Positions 12,101 through 22,910 of a stretch of 64,000 nt of DNA are shown piece by piece. The notes below the pieces were generated by a model, which saw only the letters and a list, made by a program, of their open reading frames with translations, ran no database searches and had not been told where the DNA came from. This DNA comes from Gordionus sp. m RMFG-2023. Lineage: Eukaryota; Nematomorpha; Gordioida; Chordodea; Parachordodidae. The first letter of the stretch is position 1. Every line of letters starts with the position of its first letter. The stretch spans positions 46,043,561 to 46,107,560 of the forward strand of contig NC_088775.1 in NCBI RefSeq assembly GCF_954871325.1, read 5' to 3'. Made by a program: the position numbers and the translations under genes.

Positions 12101-13580
12101 AATATATCATAATCCTTTTTTCCAAAATATATAGATTGGATTTTTCATATTGTCGTATATTATTTGAAAAATCGTATTCGAATAAGACGAATCAAATGGC
12201 GTCCTCCTATGGGCAATTAATTGCATTTATTATGGAAGGTTCAAAGCAGAGAGGATTTAAAGTGCATCTTCCTAAGGGCAAAAAGGTGCATTTCTTAGTT
12301 GGAATTTGTGAAAGAGACGAATCAAACGACGAAGTTCGTAACAAAAACAATTTCAACTCCCCCTATGGACAAAAACCCGAAATTCTATAATTACCGGGGT
12401 AACGTGATCTGAGAAATTAATTTATGATTATACAAGTGGAATTTCTTGTCCGAAGGGATGATAGAAGATTCAAGCTGACTTCATGAACCACCATATAGGT
12501 GACAGAACGATGGTTAACAAAGCCGCGGAAAAACAAGCTAATGCCCCAATACCCCTATGGGATTATGTTATGACTGCCTATATTTGTATGATGATGCTCA
12601 TTGAAGCCACTGGAGATCAAACTAATGCCCAAATATGATATAGTATTTTTATAGTCACATCTTTAGTTGGAAAATAGGCTTAGTTTAGGTAAATCTTTTG
12701 GCTAAGACTAGGCCAATTTAGTTTGGCTAAAGTTAAACCAGAGCCGGTTTTTTTGCCTAAGGCTAAGTTTAAACCGATTTTGATTGACTAAGGCTAAGCC
12801 TGAGCCGATTTTGATTGGCAAAATATAAATTTTTAATGATTTATAATTAATTATCGGTGTTTTAAAAAAAAATTTATATTTATTTTTAATAATTGGGCGG
12901 GTGTTGGCGGGTGAATTTTTAATATTTTTCAGGCGAAATGAGCGAACAGACTTCAATTTATTAAAAATAATAGTTTTATTTCATAATATTGTATATTTTA
13001 TATGCTTACTTAAAAATACATTAAAATAAGGCCAAATCAGCATTTAAAATAATTTTTAAACATTAGGCGGACTGGCGGGTAAATTTAAAAAAATTATAAG
13101 TGGGCGGGCAAGTTAAAAAAAAATTTAAAACAACGAGTGGGCCGACTTTTTGAATAAAATTCGCCCATTGCAGACCTCTAATATAGACTGATTGACTCAG
13201 GATTTCTTTGATTTATAATATATATAATTATATTTACCTCAAATTAGTTGATTCAATTAAAAGTATTTGTAACAAATCTCATACCACAAAAACTCTATCT
13301 TAGAAATAATAAATAATAATTATGAAAAAAATACAAGTAAAATGTTAAAAAAAAATCATAAATTATAATTTATATTTAAATGTAATTAGAATCCAGAATT
13401 TATTTTTAAAATTCTGACATCCTAATAAAAGAAATATTAATTAAATCCTATATAAATTTTTACCACTGAGATGTTTAAAATCAAGAATTGCTGTATTAAG
13501 AATAAAGATAAGATATCATCAATCAGATATATTTCTTTTTTACAAGACTTTTTATCAAATCAACTTTATGAAACATCCAT
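9160..13580. other. Long non-coding interval with small diverged repeats
   Basis: I see no supported gene in these 4.4 kb. Contents: a GAGCCAACT-like ~15-bp degenerate repeat at about 9,855-9,975; a diverged ~180-bp direct repeat at 10,150-10,330 and 10,332-10,500 sharing ACTCGTCCTCTAATTTTTAA-like sequence; a higher-GC island at 10,565-10,725 with a 66-codon frame that resembles nothing I know; about three ~95-bp units with GGAATACA and GACATTGATATT (11,350-11,545); a higher-GC patch at 12,160-12,640 with an 84-codon frame of no known family; GGCTAAGGCTAAG-like repeats (12,665-12,825); and GGGCGGG-rich sequence ending in GCCCATTGCAGACCTCTA (12,890-13,182), which looks like the end of a small hAT-type non-autonomous element. 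Confidence 0.6.
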
Positions 13581-13589
13581 TCTTATAAA

Positions 13590-14650
13590 GTTCTCTTGCA
13601 TTTTCATCGGTGGATGCACAGATTTCTAATAGTTTGAACCCGGGCCCATATTGTTTTAGAGGTAATGGGAAAATTTTTCACAGGACATTTCATTTATATC
13701 CTTCCACTGGTGCCTCCCAAGTTTGCACAACTATATGCCCTTGAAACTACACTGGCTGTTAATAGCTGATTACATATGAAAAAAAATTCAGGTTGAAATG
13801 AGAATCTCTTGAAAAATATTTTAATAAGACAAAAATACCCATTTTCATTAGCTTTGAAACTTTGGGGGAAATTGAGAAAGAAGAAAAAAATAGAGACATT
13901 CAAGAAAATCGTCCAATTTAAAAAATTATTATGATCTTTCGTGCAGATTGCACAAGTGACAAGCGAAGATACAACATCCCTAATATAGATGTCGCTATGA
14001 TTTTTGCAAATGATTATGGTGAACCCCCGTTTAAGCGAGATATCAAAGTCTATCCCCGAGTTGATGATAGCAATCTCATAAATATAAATATATTAAATCC
14101 TGATCTTGATCCAATGGTATATCCTCTATTATTTCCTTTTGGTGACCCTGGATGAAAACCAGATTTAAAGGGCGAAGGTACAAGGCGTAGAAGAACAAAT
14201 TTTTTACTACTACAGTTTAAAATGTTTAGATTAGAAATTCGTGAAAATGAATTCAACCCAATCCTTTTTACTGAGAAATTTTCCCAACAATATATTGTTG
14301 ATTCCTATTTACAGGTCAAGGCAAATAATTTAAATTTTATTAGAAAAAATCAGCCAAAATTACGAACATATGAATATCTGAATTAATGGACTGCTTGGAA
14401 ATAAGGTCAAACACTATAATTCCCGGTAAAGAAGTAATACTACCATCATCTTTTCAAGGTCTCAAGAAATATGCAAGAACGCTATCATGATGCAATAACC
14501 ATTGTGCTAAAATTTGGTAAACCTGATTTGTTTATTACTTTTACATGCAATGCTAATTGGCGTGAAATTAAGGAAAATCTATTTCCCGGGCAAAGTCCTT
14601 CAGATAGACCTGATTTAATAGCACGTGTTTTTGAATTAAAAATAAATTAA
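13590..14650 (+). pseudogene. Helitron Rep/helicase protein, N-terminal part (first segment)
   Basis: The plus strand carries the conserved Helitron N-terminal region in pieces: NSLNPGPYCFRGNGKIFH (about 13,630-13,685), KFAQLYALET (about 13,720-13,750), a 74-codon frame from 13,931 with RRYNIPNIDVAMIFAND and LDPMVYPLLFPFGDPG, then FRLEIRENEFNPILFTEKFS with QQYIVDSYLQVKANNLNFIR (14,225-14,345), and MQERYHDAITIVLKFGKPDL with FITFTCNANWREI (14,470-14,575), DRPDLIARVFELK (14,603-14,641). At least four stops or frame changes break it. It stops where fold-back copy 1 begins (14,707) and resumes at 17,665. Intact proteins of this family initiate rolling-circle transposition. Confidence 0.82.
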
Positions 14651-15479
14651 TTATTGTTCGATATAAATAAAAAAATTTATTAAGTAAATCTATGTTAATA
14701 TAAATATGTCGTATTGGGATATGGAATCATGTGGGATTCGGAATCCCAACATGGGGATTCAAGATTTTAAATCCCCACGTTTTATTCGGGATCTTTTTTT
14801 TTAAATATTTAAAAAATATTCCGAATCCCCATGAAAAATAATAAATATAATTACTTTTTCTTTTCTTTTTTTGCGGCTGGCACCATATAATTAAAAGGCC
14901 AAAATAAGGATTTAAAAAGAAAATTTAAAAAAAAGTAAATAGTATTAAATTAAGGCATTTAATGAATGAAAAGGGATGAGGTTAAGACTTTGTTTTAAAA
15001 AATATATTTATAAAATATCCGAATTATTGCAACAATTATTCAATGCAATAAGCATTTCGTTGAACATTTAAGCAGGGACCCGAACCGTTATTTATAACGG
15101 TTCAGTTTGGTCACGGTTCAGTATGTAAAAAATTTAAATGGTTACGGTTCTTGAGAAGAAATTTGTAAAGGTTCGGTTCAGCTAATTATAAAGGTTTATA
15201 AAGGTTCATTACGGTTATAAATTTTTTTTTATTGAAGCAACATCATCTTCTAATTTATTTTTATTATAAGCATCTATGAATTATATATATAAAAAAATAT
15301 ATAAGATTCAAAATAACTCATTTTTAAATATATTATTTGAACTTTTAATAATATATTTTCAAGTATAAATAATTCCTTTTTGTTCGTTGTGATGATAACA
15401 CACATTTTAGCACCGAAAAAGCCCTTTCTACAGAAACATGTGTTGCGGGAACAGCCTGTACTATAAGAACACGTTTATA

Positions 15480-15925
15480 TGATAAAACACTAAAATATTA
15501 AAACAACTATAAAAAAATATGTAAAAATATATAAAAAAATATATATTAATAGCATCGAAGGCTTTAAAAAGAGCTTAATTTAATAATGAAAATATACCTA
15601 AAAAGCAAGTATAATTGGGTTTAAAAATTTCCAATTGAAGTTTTTGTTTAAGAAATAAGGATTCGCGATTTTCGTTTGTTATGCTAAAAAAATTTCGTGA
15701 TAAAGTTTTTTAAAAAATATATGTAGACTGTGAAAAATTGCCGTTAGTTGAAATGACTATTGGCGAAATATAAAGTTATTTAATTTTGAATATTTATTAA
15801 TTTTTTTATTTTCCACACAAGTAAGAGGGTTTGTATTAATTGAAAAGGATGATACGCAGATTGCATCTCAAATAAGGGATTTCCCATTGGACCAGAGTGT
15901 GCAAGTTAAGCCATCGGGTCTGATT
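15480..15925 (-). repeat. LINE 3' fragment shared with 8,510-8,930
   Basis: This stretch aligns by eye with 8,510-8,930, including GACTGTGAAAAATTGCCGTT and AATAAGGGATTTCCCTT-like sequence at the coding end. It lies in the loop of fold-back copy 1 in the same (minus) orientation, so a LINE piece was captured by, or inserted into, that copy. Confidence 0.8.
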
Positions 15926-15989
15926 TTTTTTTATAATTATACCAATATCAATATTATCAAAATAAAATTTAAAAAAATAAAACAAATAA

Positions 15990-16110
15990 CAATGGCAATA
16001 TTTTGAAGTTTTGGAAGCAGGAAAATTTATTTCCTTTTTTAAAAAAATTAGAGAGTAAAATTTTGTCAGCCCTGAAAGGTTATTTTCTGTAGCCAATCGC
16101 CTATTAGAGG
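15990..16110 (+). pseudogene. hAT C-terminal remnant in the loop of fold-back copy 1
   Basis: The plus strand reads KFWKQENLFPFLKKLESKIL. In copies 2 and 3 the homologous minus-strand sequence continues as SAQANSVSSERLF, which matches the hAT dimerisation signature (FP-x-L-x(2)-L-x(3)-IL, then SV-x-SERLF). It differs from the VSVERAFS remnant in the arms and so derives from a different hAT subfamily. Confidence 0.65.
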
Positions 16111-17659
16111 AAAGTATTACATAATTGAAATTTTAAAAATAGACATTCTTCTTTTTCTAAGTAAAAATTTGGATTTATAATATGTATTTATTTTTTGTTA
16201 TTATGGATTATGGAATTAAAGAAATAAATAGAGTAAATTCAAAATGTAAAAAATTATAGTATTAAAATTTAGAAAAATTTAAAAACACCGTTGAATTTTC
16301 GGACGTGAATCAAAATATTGCCTTTCGTGAGAGGGCGGGTCGAGTCGAAATTTTTTTAGTGGTAAGCGTGAATGGGCGTGATTATTGCCACCGTGAGCTG
16401 GCGGGCCGTGAATAAAAAATTAGGCCCGCACCTCTTTTCGCTTTCTTTTCCTCTAATTTGTCTAAATTATTAATTTAAAAATAATATTTATTTTTTACAT
16501 TTAATTTATATTAAAACCATTTTTTCGAGTATTTAATGATTTAAAGAATAAAAGTAATACATATTAAATATCTCTAAAAAATAAAATTTTCTGGTGCCAG
16601 CCAGGCGGCAAAAAAATATAATTTAATTGTTTTTTTAAAAAAAGATTCCGAATCCCCTTAAATATATTTTTTAAAAAAATTTATTTTTGTTAAATATCTG
16701 AACCGTAACCGTAACCGAACCGATATAATTATTTTTTGAAGGAGTAAAAAGAATCTTTATAAAAACGCTTAAACCGGTTAAGTTTTTATATTTTAGAAAT
16801 GGAAATAATTTGAATATCCAGAATTATATTAACGTGCTCTTATAGTACTGGAGGTTCCCGCAATACAAGTTTCTGTAGAAAGGGCTTTTTCGGGGCTAAA
16901 ATTTGTGTTATCGTCACAACGAACATATAAAATCAAATAATATATTTAAAAATGAGTTATTTTGAATCTTATATATTTTTTTTATATATAATTCATAGAT
17001 GCTTATAATAAAAATAAATTAGAAGATGATGTTGCTTCAATAAAAAAATATTTCTAACCGTAATGAACCTTTATAAACCTTTATAATTAGCTGAACCAAA
17101 CTGAACCGTTATAAATAACGGTTCGGGTCCTTGCTTAAATGTTCAACGAAATGCTTATTGCATTGAATAATTGTTGCAATAATTCGGATATTTTATAAAT
17201 ATATTTTTTAATATTTTTTAAAACAAAAAAGTCTTAACCTCATCCCTTTTCATTCATTATATGCCTTAATTTAATACTATTTATTTTTTTAAAATTCTCT
17301 TTTTAAATCCCTTATTTTGGCCTTTTAATTATATGGTGCCAGCCGCAAAAAGAAAAAGTAATATATTTTAATATTTTTTAAAACAAAAATGTCTTAACCT
17401 CATCCCTTTTCATTTATTATATGCCTTAATTTTATACTATTTACTTTTTTTTTAAATTCTCTTTTTAAATCCTTTATTTTGGCCTTAATTATATGGTAAC
17501 AGCCGCAAAAAAAAGAGAAGAAAGGGTAATTATATTTATTTATTTTTTTCATAGGGATTCGGAATATTTAAAAAAAAAGATCCCGAATAAAACGTGGGGA
17601 CTTAAGATCTTGAATCCCCACGTTGGGATTCCGGATTCCATATTTTAATACGACATATA

Positions 17660-18185
17660 TATACAATAGAGTTCCAAATAAGAGGTTTGCCACATGCCTA
17701 TGTAATTATTATTTTAAACGATGATAGTAAAATTGAAACATCTCAAGCTACAGATAAATTTGTTTGTGCCGAAATGCCAGATAAAATTCTCGAACTTTTC
17801 AGATTGTCACCCATTTTATGATACATGGTCCATACGAGATATATAACTCCAAATCGCCTTGCATGGAAAATGGCATATGTACCAAAAAATTTCCTAAGGA
17901 TGGGTTTCCATACTATAAAAGGCTAGATAATGGTAATTCTTTCTAATGTTATTCCATATAATCGATATCTAATGTTAAAATTTAATTCTCATATTAACGT
18001 AGAAATTTATATATTTATTAAATCTGTAAAATATATCTTTAAGTATATTTATAAGGGCTATGACTGTATACTAATGTTGATATTAATGTTGATACAAATT
18101 AAATATTAATGACGAAATTAAATCACATTTAAATGCGCGATATATAAGTGCATGTGTATCGATATGGAGATAATTAGAAAACTAG
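17660..18185 (+). pseudogene. Helitron Rep domain, continuation after the fold-back insertion
   Basis: From 17,665 the plus strand reads IEFQIRGLPHAYVIIILNDD (RGLPHA at 17,681-17,698), then [60 protein letters not shown] and FIKSVKYIFKYIYKGYDCI, ending near RYISACVSIWR. This is the Rep (HUH endonuclease) region of Helitrons. In the family the RGLPHAH motif supplies the two metal-binding histidines; here the second is Tyr (HAY), so the nuclease would be impaired even without the several stops. After 18,185 homology fades and no PIF1-type helicase follows; a helicase fragment of the same family lies at 41,565-41,880. Confidence 0.82.
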
Positions 18186-18822
18186 TAGATGATAGCACGT
18201 CAAGAATGACTGGGAATCAAAATTTTCACCTTTAAATGATGAATGAATAATAAATTTTAATTTTATTTAATGATGGATAAATCAGAAATTTTCCTATCGA
18301 TTCAGAAATTCATATTTATTTAGATGAGGGGTTATTCTAAAATTTTCCATTATTTTAATATGTTTATTAAGTATATATTTAGTAATTTTAATTTATGTGC
18401 ACAATAAAAAATCTTTTAAAATATTTATTCATTTGTATTTGTAATTTATAATCTAAAAAATATATACTTACTAGAAGAGAGTGTGGGGCAAAGTTAAATC
18501 AAAACTTCGCCAAAAATATCAAGAATATTTGTGACAAATGTAATAAAAATTCGTTCTAAAAAATATGAAAAAATACATTTTATTAAATATTTTTAAAATT
18601 ATATAAATAGTTTGAGAGGAGTTTTTATATCATATCAACCACTAATGTTTTCATTTTAACTTTAATCGCATTTTTGTTTTTGAATTTTATATAGTCATGA
18701 TTGTTAATATAATTAATATTGATTCAATGAAGGTATGGTAATTTATATTCTCTAATATTATAATTTATTTTAAAAAGAATATTAAAATTTTTCATTAAAA
18801 GTTGATATTAAAATTTAAAAAA
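18186..18822. other. A/T-rich interval between Helitron and 13.2-kb hAT
   Basis: No gene seen. The part at about 18,690-18,790 (GATTGTTAATATAATTAATA and following) is also found at about 57,230-57,320, so it is a dispersed repeat. Confidence 0.5.
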
Positions 18823-18830
18823 CTAAATAG
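18823..18830. repeat. 8-bp target-site duplication CTAAATAG (left)
   Basis: CTAAATAG directly precedes the terminus TAGTGTTGTTAA and is repeated exactly at 32,046-32,053 after the complementary terminus. Confidence 0.95.
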
Positions 18831-18840
18831 TAGTGTTGTT

Positions 18841-19465
18841 AAAACGCCGCGAGTCGCGACCCCGACCCAAAGCTCGGGTCGTTTTATTCGACTCCGACTC
18901 AATGTTTGGGTCGTTTTTTTCGACTTCGACCCGAGTTCTAGCCGAAATAAACGACTTCGACCCAAAATATGGGTCGTTTTTTTCGACTCCGACCCAAGTC
19001 CAAGCCGAAAAAAACGACCTCGACCCAAAATATGGGTCGTTTTTTACGACTCCGACTCAAAATTTGGGTGGTATTTTTCGACTCAAATTTGAAATTTGGG
19101 TCGTATTTTTCGACTTAAACTTGAAGTTTGGGTCATATTTTTCGACTCAAACTTGAAGTTTGGGTCGTATTTTTCGACTAAAACTTGAAGTTTGGGTCGT
19201 ATTTTTCGACTCAAACTTGAAGTTTGGGTCGTATTTTTCGACTCAAACTTGAAGTTTGGGTCGTATTTTTCGACTCCAACTCAAAGTTTGGGTCGTTTTT
19301 CTGACTCAGACTCAAACATCGGGTCGTTTTATTCAATCCGACTCAAAATATGGATCTTTCTTTTTAAAGACGACTTAAAGTTAGGGTTGCTTTTTTTCAC
19401 CCTTAACCCAATATCTAGATCATTTTTTTTGACCAAAAGTCAAATAACATTTAGTATATATTAAT
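18841..19465. repeat. 32-bp GGGTCG minisatellite, left arm
   Basis: Units of 32 bp with GGGTCGTATTTTTCGACTCA repeat from about 19,066 to 19,290, flanked by more diverged units. The G/C content is far above the surroundings. Long open frames on both strands (for example 18,795-19,464) are by-products of the periodicity and are not genes. The inverted counterpart is 31,440-32,030. Confidence 0.9.
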
Positions 19466-19574
19466 ATTATAGGCGGGAAAGTTACTTAAAGCTTCTTTAA
19501 ATTATAATGCTCTGGATTAACTATTCATCATAGTTATTTTTTAAAATTTTTAAGTGAAGATGCACCATAGAAAA

Positions 19575-21010
19575 GAGCCATTTGTTATGATGGTTAGACA
19601 ATAGTCATAATCGCTATTTTTGAACTTTTTCAAATTTTTTAAAGGAAATAACTAAAAATATATATTCTAAACATGTTAAATTAAAAATTCAGTGAGGATG
19701 TATCATAGATAGGTGACAATTGTCATAATCGTTATTTTTGAACTTTTTTCAATTTTTTTAAAGGAAATAGCTAAAAATATATATTCTAAACATGTTAAAT
19801 TAAAAATTCAGTGAGGATGTATCATATATAGGTGACAATTGTCATAATCGCTATTTTTGAACTTTTTCAAATTTTTTTAAAGGAAATATCTAAAAATATA
19901 TATTCTAAACATGTTAAATTAAAAATTCAGTGAGGATGTATCATAGATAGGTGACAATTGTCATAATCGCTATTTTTGAATTTTTTCAAATTTTTTTAAA
20001 GGAAATAGCTAAAAATATATATTCTAAACATGTTAAATTAAAAATTCAGTGATGATGTATCATATATAGGTGACAATTGTCATAATCGCTATTTTTGAAT
20101 TTTTTCAAATTTTTTTAAAGGAAATAGCTAAAAATATATATCCTAAACATGTTAAATTAAAACATCAGTGAGGATGTATCATATATAGGTGACAATTGTC
20201 ATAATCGCTATTTTTGAACTATTTCAAATTTTTTTAAAGGAAATAGCTAAAAATATATATTCTAAACATAAATTCAGTGAGGATGTATCATAGATAGGTG
20301 ACAATTGTCATAATCGCTATTTTTGAATATTTTCAAATTTTTTTAAAGGAAATAGCTAAAAATATATATTCTAAACATGTTAAATTAAAAATTCAGTGAT
20401 GATGTATCATATATAGGTGACAATTGTCATAATCGCTATTTTTGAATTTTTCAAATTTTTTTAAAGGAAATAGCTAAAAATATATATTCTAAACATGTTA
20501 AATTAAAAATTCAGTGAGGAAGTATCATATATAGGTGACAATTGTCATAATCGCTATTTTTGAACTTTTTCAAATTTTTTTAAAGGAAATAGCTAAAAAT
20601 ATATATTCTAAACATGTTAAATTAAAAATTCAGTGAGGATGTATCATAGATAGGTGACAATTGTCATAATCGTTATTTTTGAACTTTTTCAAATTTTTTT
20701 AAAGGAAATAGCTAAAAATATATATTCTAAACATGTTAAATTAAAAATTCAGTGAGGATGTATCATAGATAGGTGACAATTGTCATAATCGTTATTTTTA
20801 AACTTTTTCAAATTTTTTTAAAGGAAATAGCTAAAAATATATATTCTAAACATGTTAAATTAAAAATTCAGTGAGGATGTATCATAGATAGGTGACAATT
20901 GTCATAATCGTTATTTTTGAACTTTTTTCAATTATTTTAAAGGAAATAGCTAAAAATATATATCCTAAACATGTTAAATTAAAACATCAGTGAGGATGTA
21001 TCATAGATAA
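19575..21010. repeat. ~119-bp satellite array, left arm (about 12 units)
   Basis: Units recur every 118-120 bp (GGTGACAATTGTCA at about 19,712, 19,831, 19,950 and onward), with one shortened unit near 20,280. Each contains the perfect palindrome TGACAATTGTCA, an A/T stretch and CAGTGAGGATGTATCATA. The inverted array in the right arm has more units. Confidence 0.92.
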
Positions 21011-22105
21011 GGGACAAAAAATGGTTATTATATATACGAGTAGTAAGGTACATAATATTTTTAAGTGATAAAATGAGATGCTAATATATTTCTTGTAATT
21101 TTAATTTATAATAAAATTCTTAAATCTTTCAAGTTACTAGTTAGGATAAAAGTTACTTGGCACATCATACAATGATATTTATACCTTGTTTTTTTTTTCG
21201 AGAATAAATTTTATGCGATATCTCATGAAGGAAATTACATACCATTGTACAGAGAAATAACTTTGTATATATTATCTGCACCAATATCTTTTATATCAAT
21301 CTCTATCGGTGACATTTTAAATTATATTGGAAACTAGATTGTGTAGATTTCTAAATATTAATTTAAAGGATTAAGATTTTAGAATTAATTATAAATATAT
21401 CTTAATAATTTTTATATTGCATTTATTATTTAAAATCTCTCGTTTTAAGCCTATTTAGCAAGAAAAATATTGACTAATCCTGAAATTACGATAATAGATA
21501 TCTATACCTTTATATAATCTATGAGAAAAATTGCTCTCATAATATTCTTCTTAATAAAATAGTGAATAATTAACGCCTGAAAAAAAGTATAGCGCTTTAT
21601 AACATGGTTCAAAGTTAATCCCAGTATCAATTTTAATGTGTAATTTTTCTCAAGTGTTCAAAATTCTAAATCTTAATATCAAAAACTATTTTAGTTATCA
21701 ATTTAAAGTCAAATAATATTAAAACACTAATATTCTCCAGTATTCATAAAAAACAACAGCCTGAAATAAGAATACTAAGCTCAAAACATCTTAAATATTT
21801 GATACATTTATAGTTTAAATATTTTTATTTAAATTATATATATTTATTAATGTACAAAAAATTTAATTTAACAATATATATAGATATAAAAATTATGTAT
21901 AAAATTTATTATTCATGATATTGATATCCCATGAATTTAAAGATAAACACTGTTTAAGTGTTTCGGAGGCCATGCGATTTCTTTTCTTTGTTACGGTGTC
22001 CACCCCTCTTTAGAAGACACGCTCGCTCTCAACGGATGTATTGCTCCGACAAAAAATCTTTAGCCATCATGCAAAGGTACGGAAAACGCTCAGAATTACA
22101 GTACG
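21011..22105. repeat. Inner part of left arm, inverted copy of 27,914-29,100
   Basis: The sequence is the reverse complement of the right arm with small indels; the right arm has about 120 extra bases near 28,880-29,000. At 21,958-22,105 it includes a minus-strand copy of the transposase C-terminal coding block (complement of VESERVFSRGVDT and upstream SERFPYLCMMAKD), slightly degenerate and unattached to the rest of a gene. Confidence 0.9.
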
Positions 22106-22609
22106 ACTTAAAAAAACTCGACTTAACACTACATTTATGAAAAATATAGCTCGCCTAAATTATTAAATTATATTTAAAAAAATTCATATTTTAATTGAAA
22201 AATGCATCCGGAATCGCAAATACTTATTTAAAAAATTTATTGTTTTATTAGTTTAAAAATTCCATATGGAAGTGAAGTGACTATTTAAATTCTAAAATTA
22301 TAAAAGATATTTTATTTTACTTTTAGTGGTGCCAGCTAGACGGCAAATTTGTTGAGATTTTTTCTTTTCTTCATTGTTAGGGATAGGGATATGATTAATA
22401 ATCATTTTTTTTAACTTTCCAAATTTTTTTTAACTTTCCAAATTTTTTTTTATTATTTTTAGGGGTATAAATCTAAATTTTTTTATTTTATTCATTTTTT
22501 GTTTTTAAAATTATAATTTAATATTATTAACATAAATTTTATTAATAAAAGTTGTCCAATTTAAATCATTTCTTAAATATTATTTTTATATAAAACTTTT
22601 CTTAGTGTG
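22106..22609. promoter_or_regulatory. Upstream region of the BED-hAT transposase
   Basis: About 500 bases of A/T-rich sequence separate the left-arm boundary from the first Met codon at 22,610, so any transposase promoter should lie here or in the arm. The motif GGTGCCAGCTAGACGGCAA (about 22,327) also occurs, complemented, at about 5,182. No clear TATA box can be singled out. Confidence 0.35.
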
Positions 22610-22910
22610 ATGTCACAAAGTTCAAGTTCTACGCCATCAAGGTCAACTCAAGATGATAGAGAAAATCAAGTAAATCAATAACCATAAACCTTTATGATAT
22701 TATTTCGATTTTATGCAATTATAACCTTTATTTTAATATATTTATAATTTTAGTTGGAGCCTTTTTCGGATTCACTAATAGAACAGGATTTAAATTCTTC
22801 TGCGATTAATAGTAGTTTCAATATTAAATCAAATTATAATTATAGTCCAAATAAATCACACAAAAAATGCAATCATTGCGAAAAAATATATCGTTCCACT
22901 ACCGCTACAA

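Larger units (their letters stand above)
14707..17655 (+). mobile_element. Fold-back element, copy 1 (2.95 kb), inserted in the Helitron
   Basis: Ends are inverted: TGTCGTATTGGGATATGGAA at the left and the complement (with small differences) ending TACGACA at the right. The inverted arms are about 770 bp (14,707-15,475) and about 830 bp (16,825-17,655). They carry GGACCCGAACCGTTATTTAT, TGCGGCTGGCACCATATAAT and a remnant of a hAT dimerisation domain, minus strand in the left arm (AVPATHVSVERAFSVLK) and plus strand in the right arm (VPAIQVSVERAFSGLK). The loop holds a LINE 3' fragment, a second unrelated hAT C-terminal remnant and G/C-rich sequence at 16,290-16,440. Flanking octamers TATAAATA and TATATATA match at 7 of 8 places, consistent with hAT-type insertion into a TA-rich target. 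It encodes no intact protein. Confidence 0.88.

Noticed and set aside
12136-12390. 84-codon frame MASSYGQLIAFIMEG...
   Set aside because: No known family and no evidence of a promoter or splicing; composition alone is not enough.
18795-19464. Overlapping open frames on both strands with repeated FDSDPSPSRKK / GRSRLFRLELGS peptides
   Set aside because: They arise from the 32-bp period of the GGGTCG minisatellite; the same pattern occurs in the inverted array at 31,435-31,751.
19575-21010. CRISPR-like regular repeats
   Set aside because: Units are whole tandem copies with no unique spacers and the context is eukaryotic.
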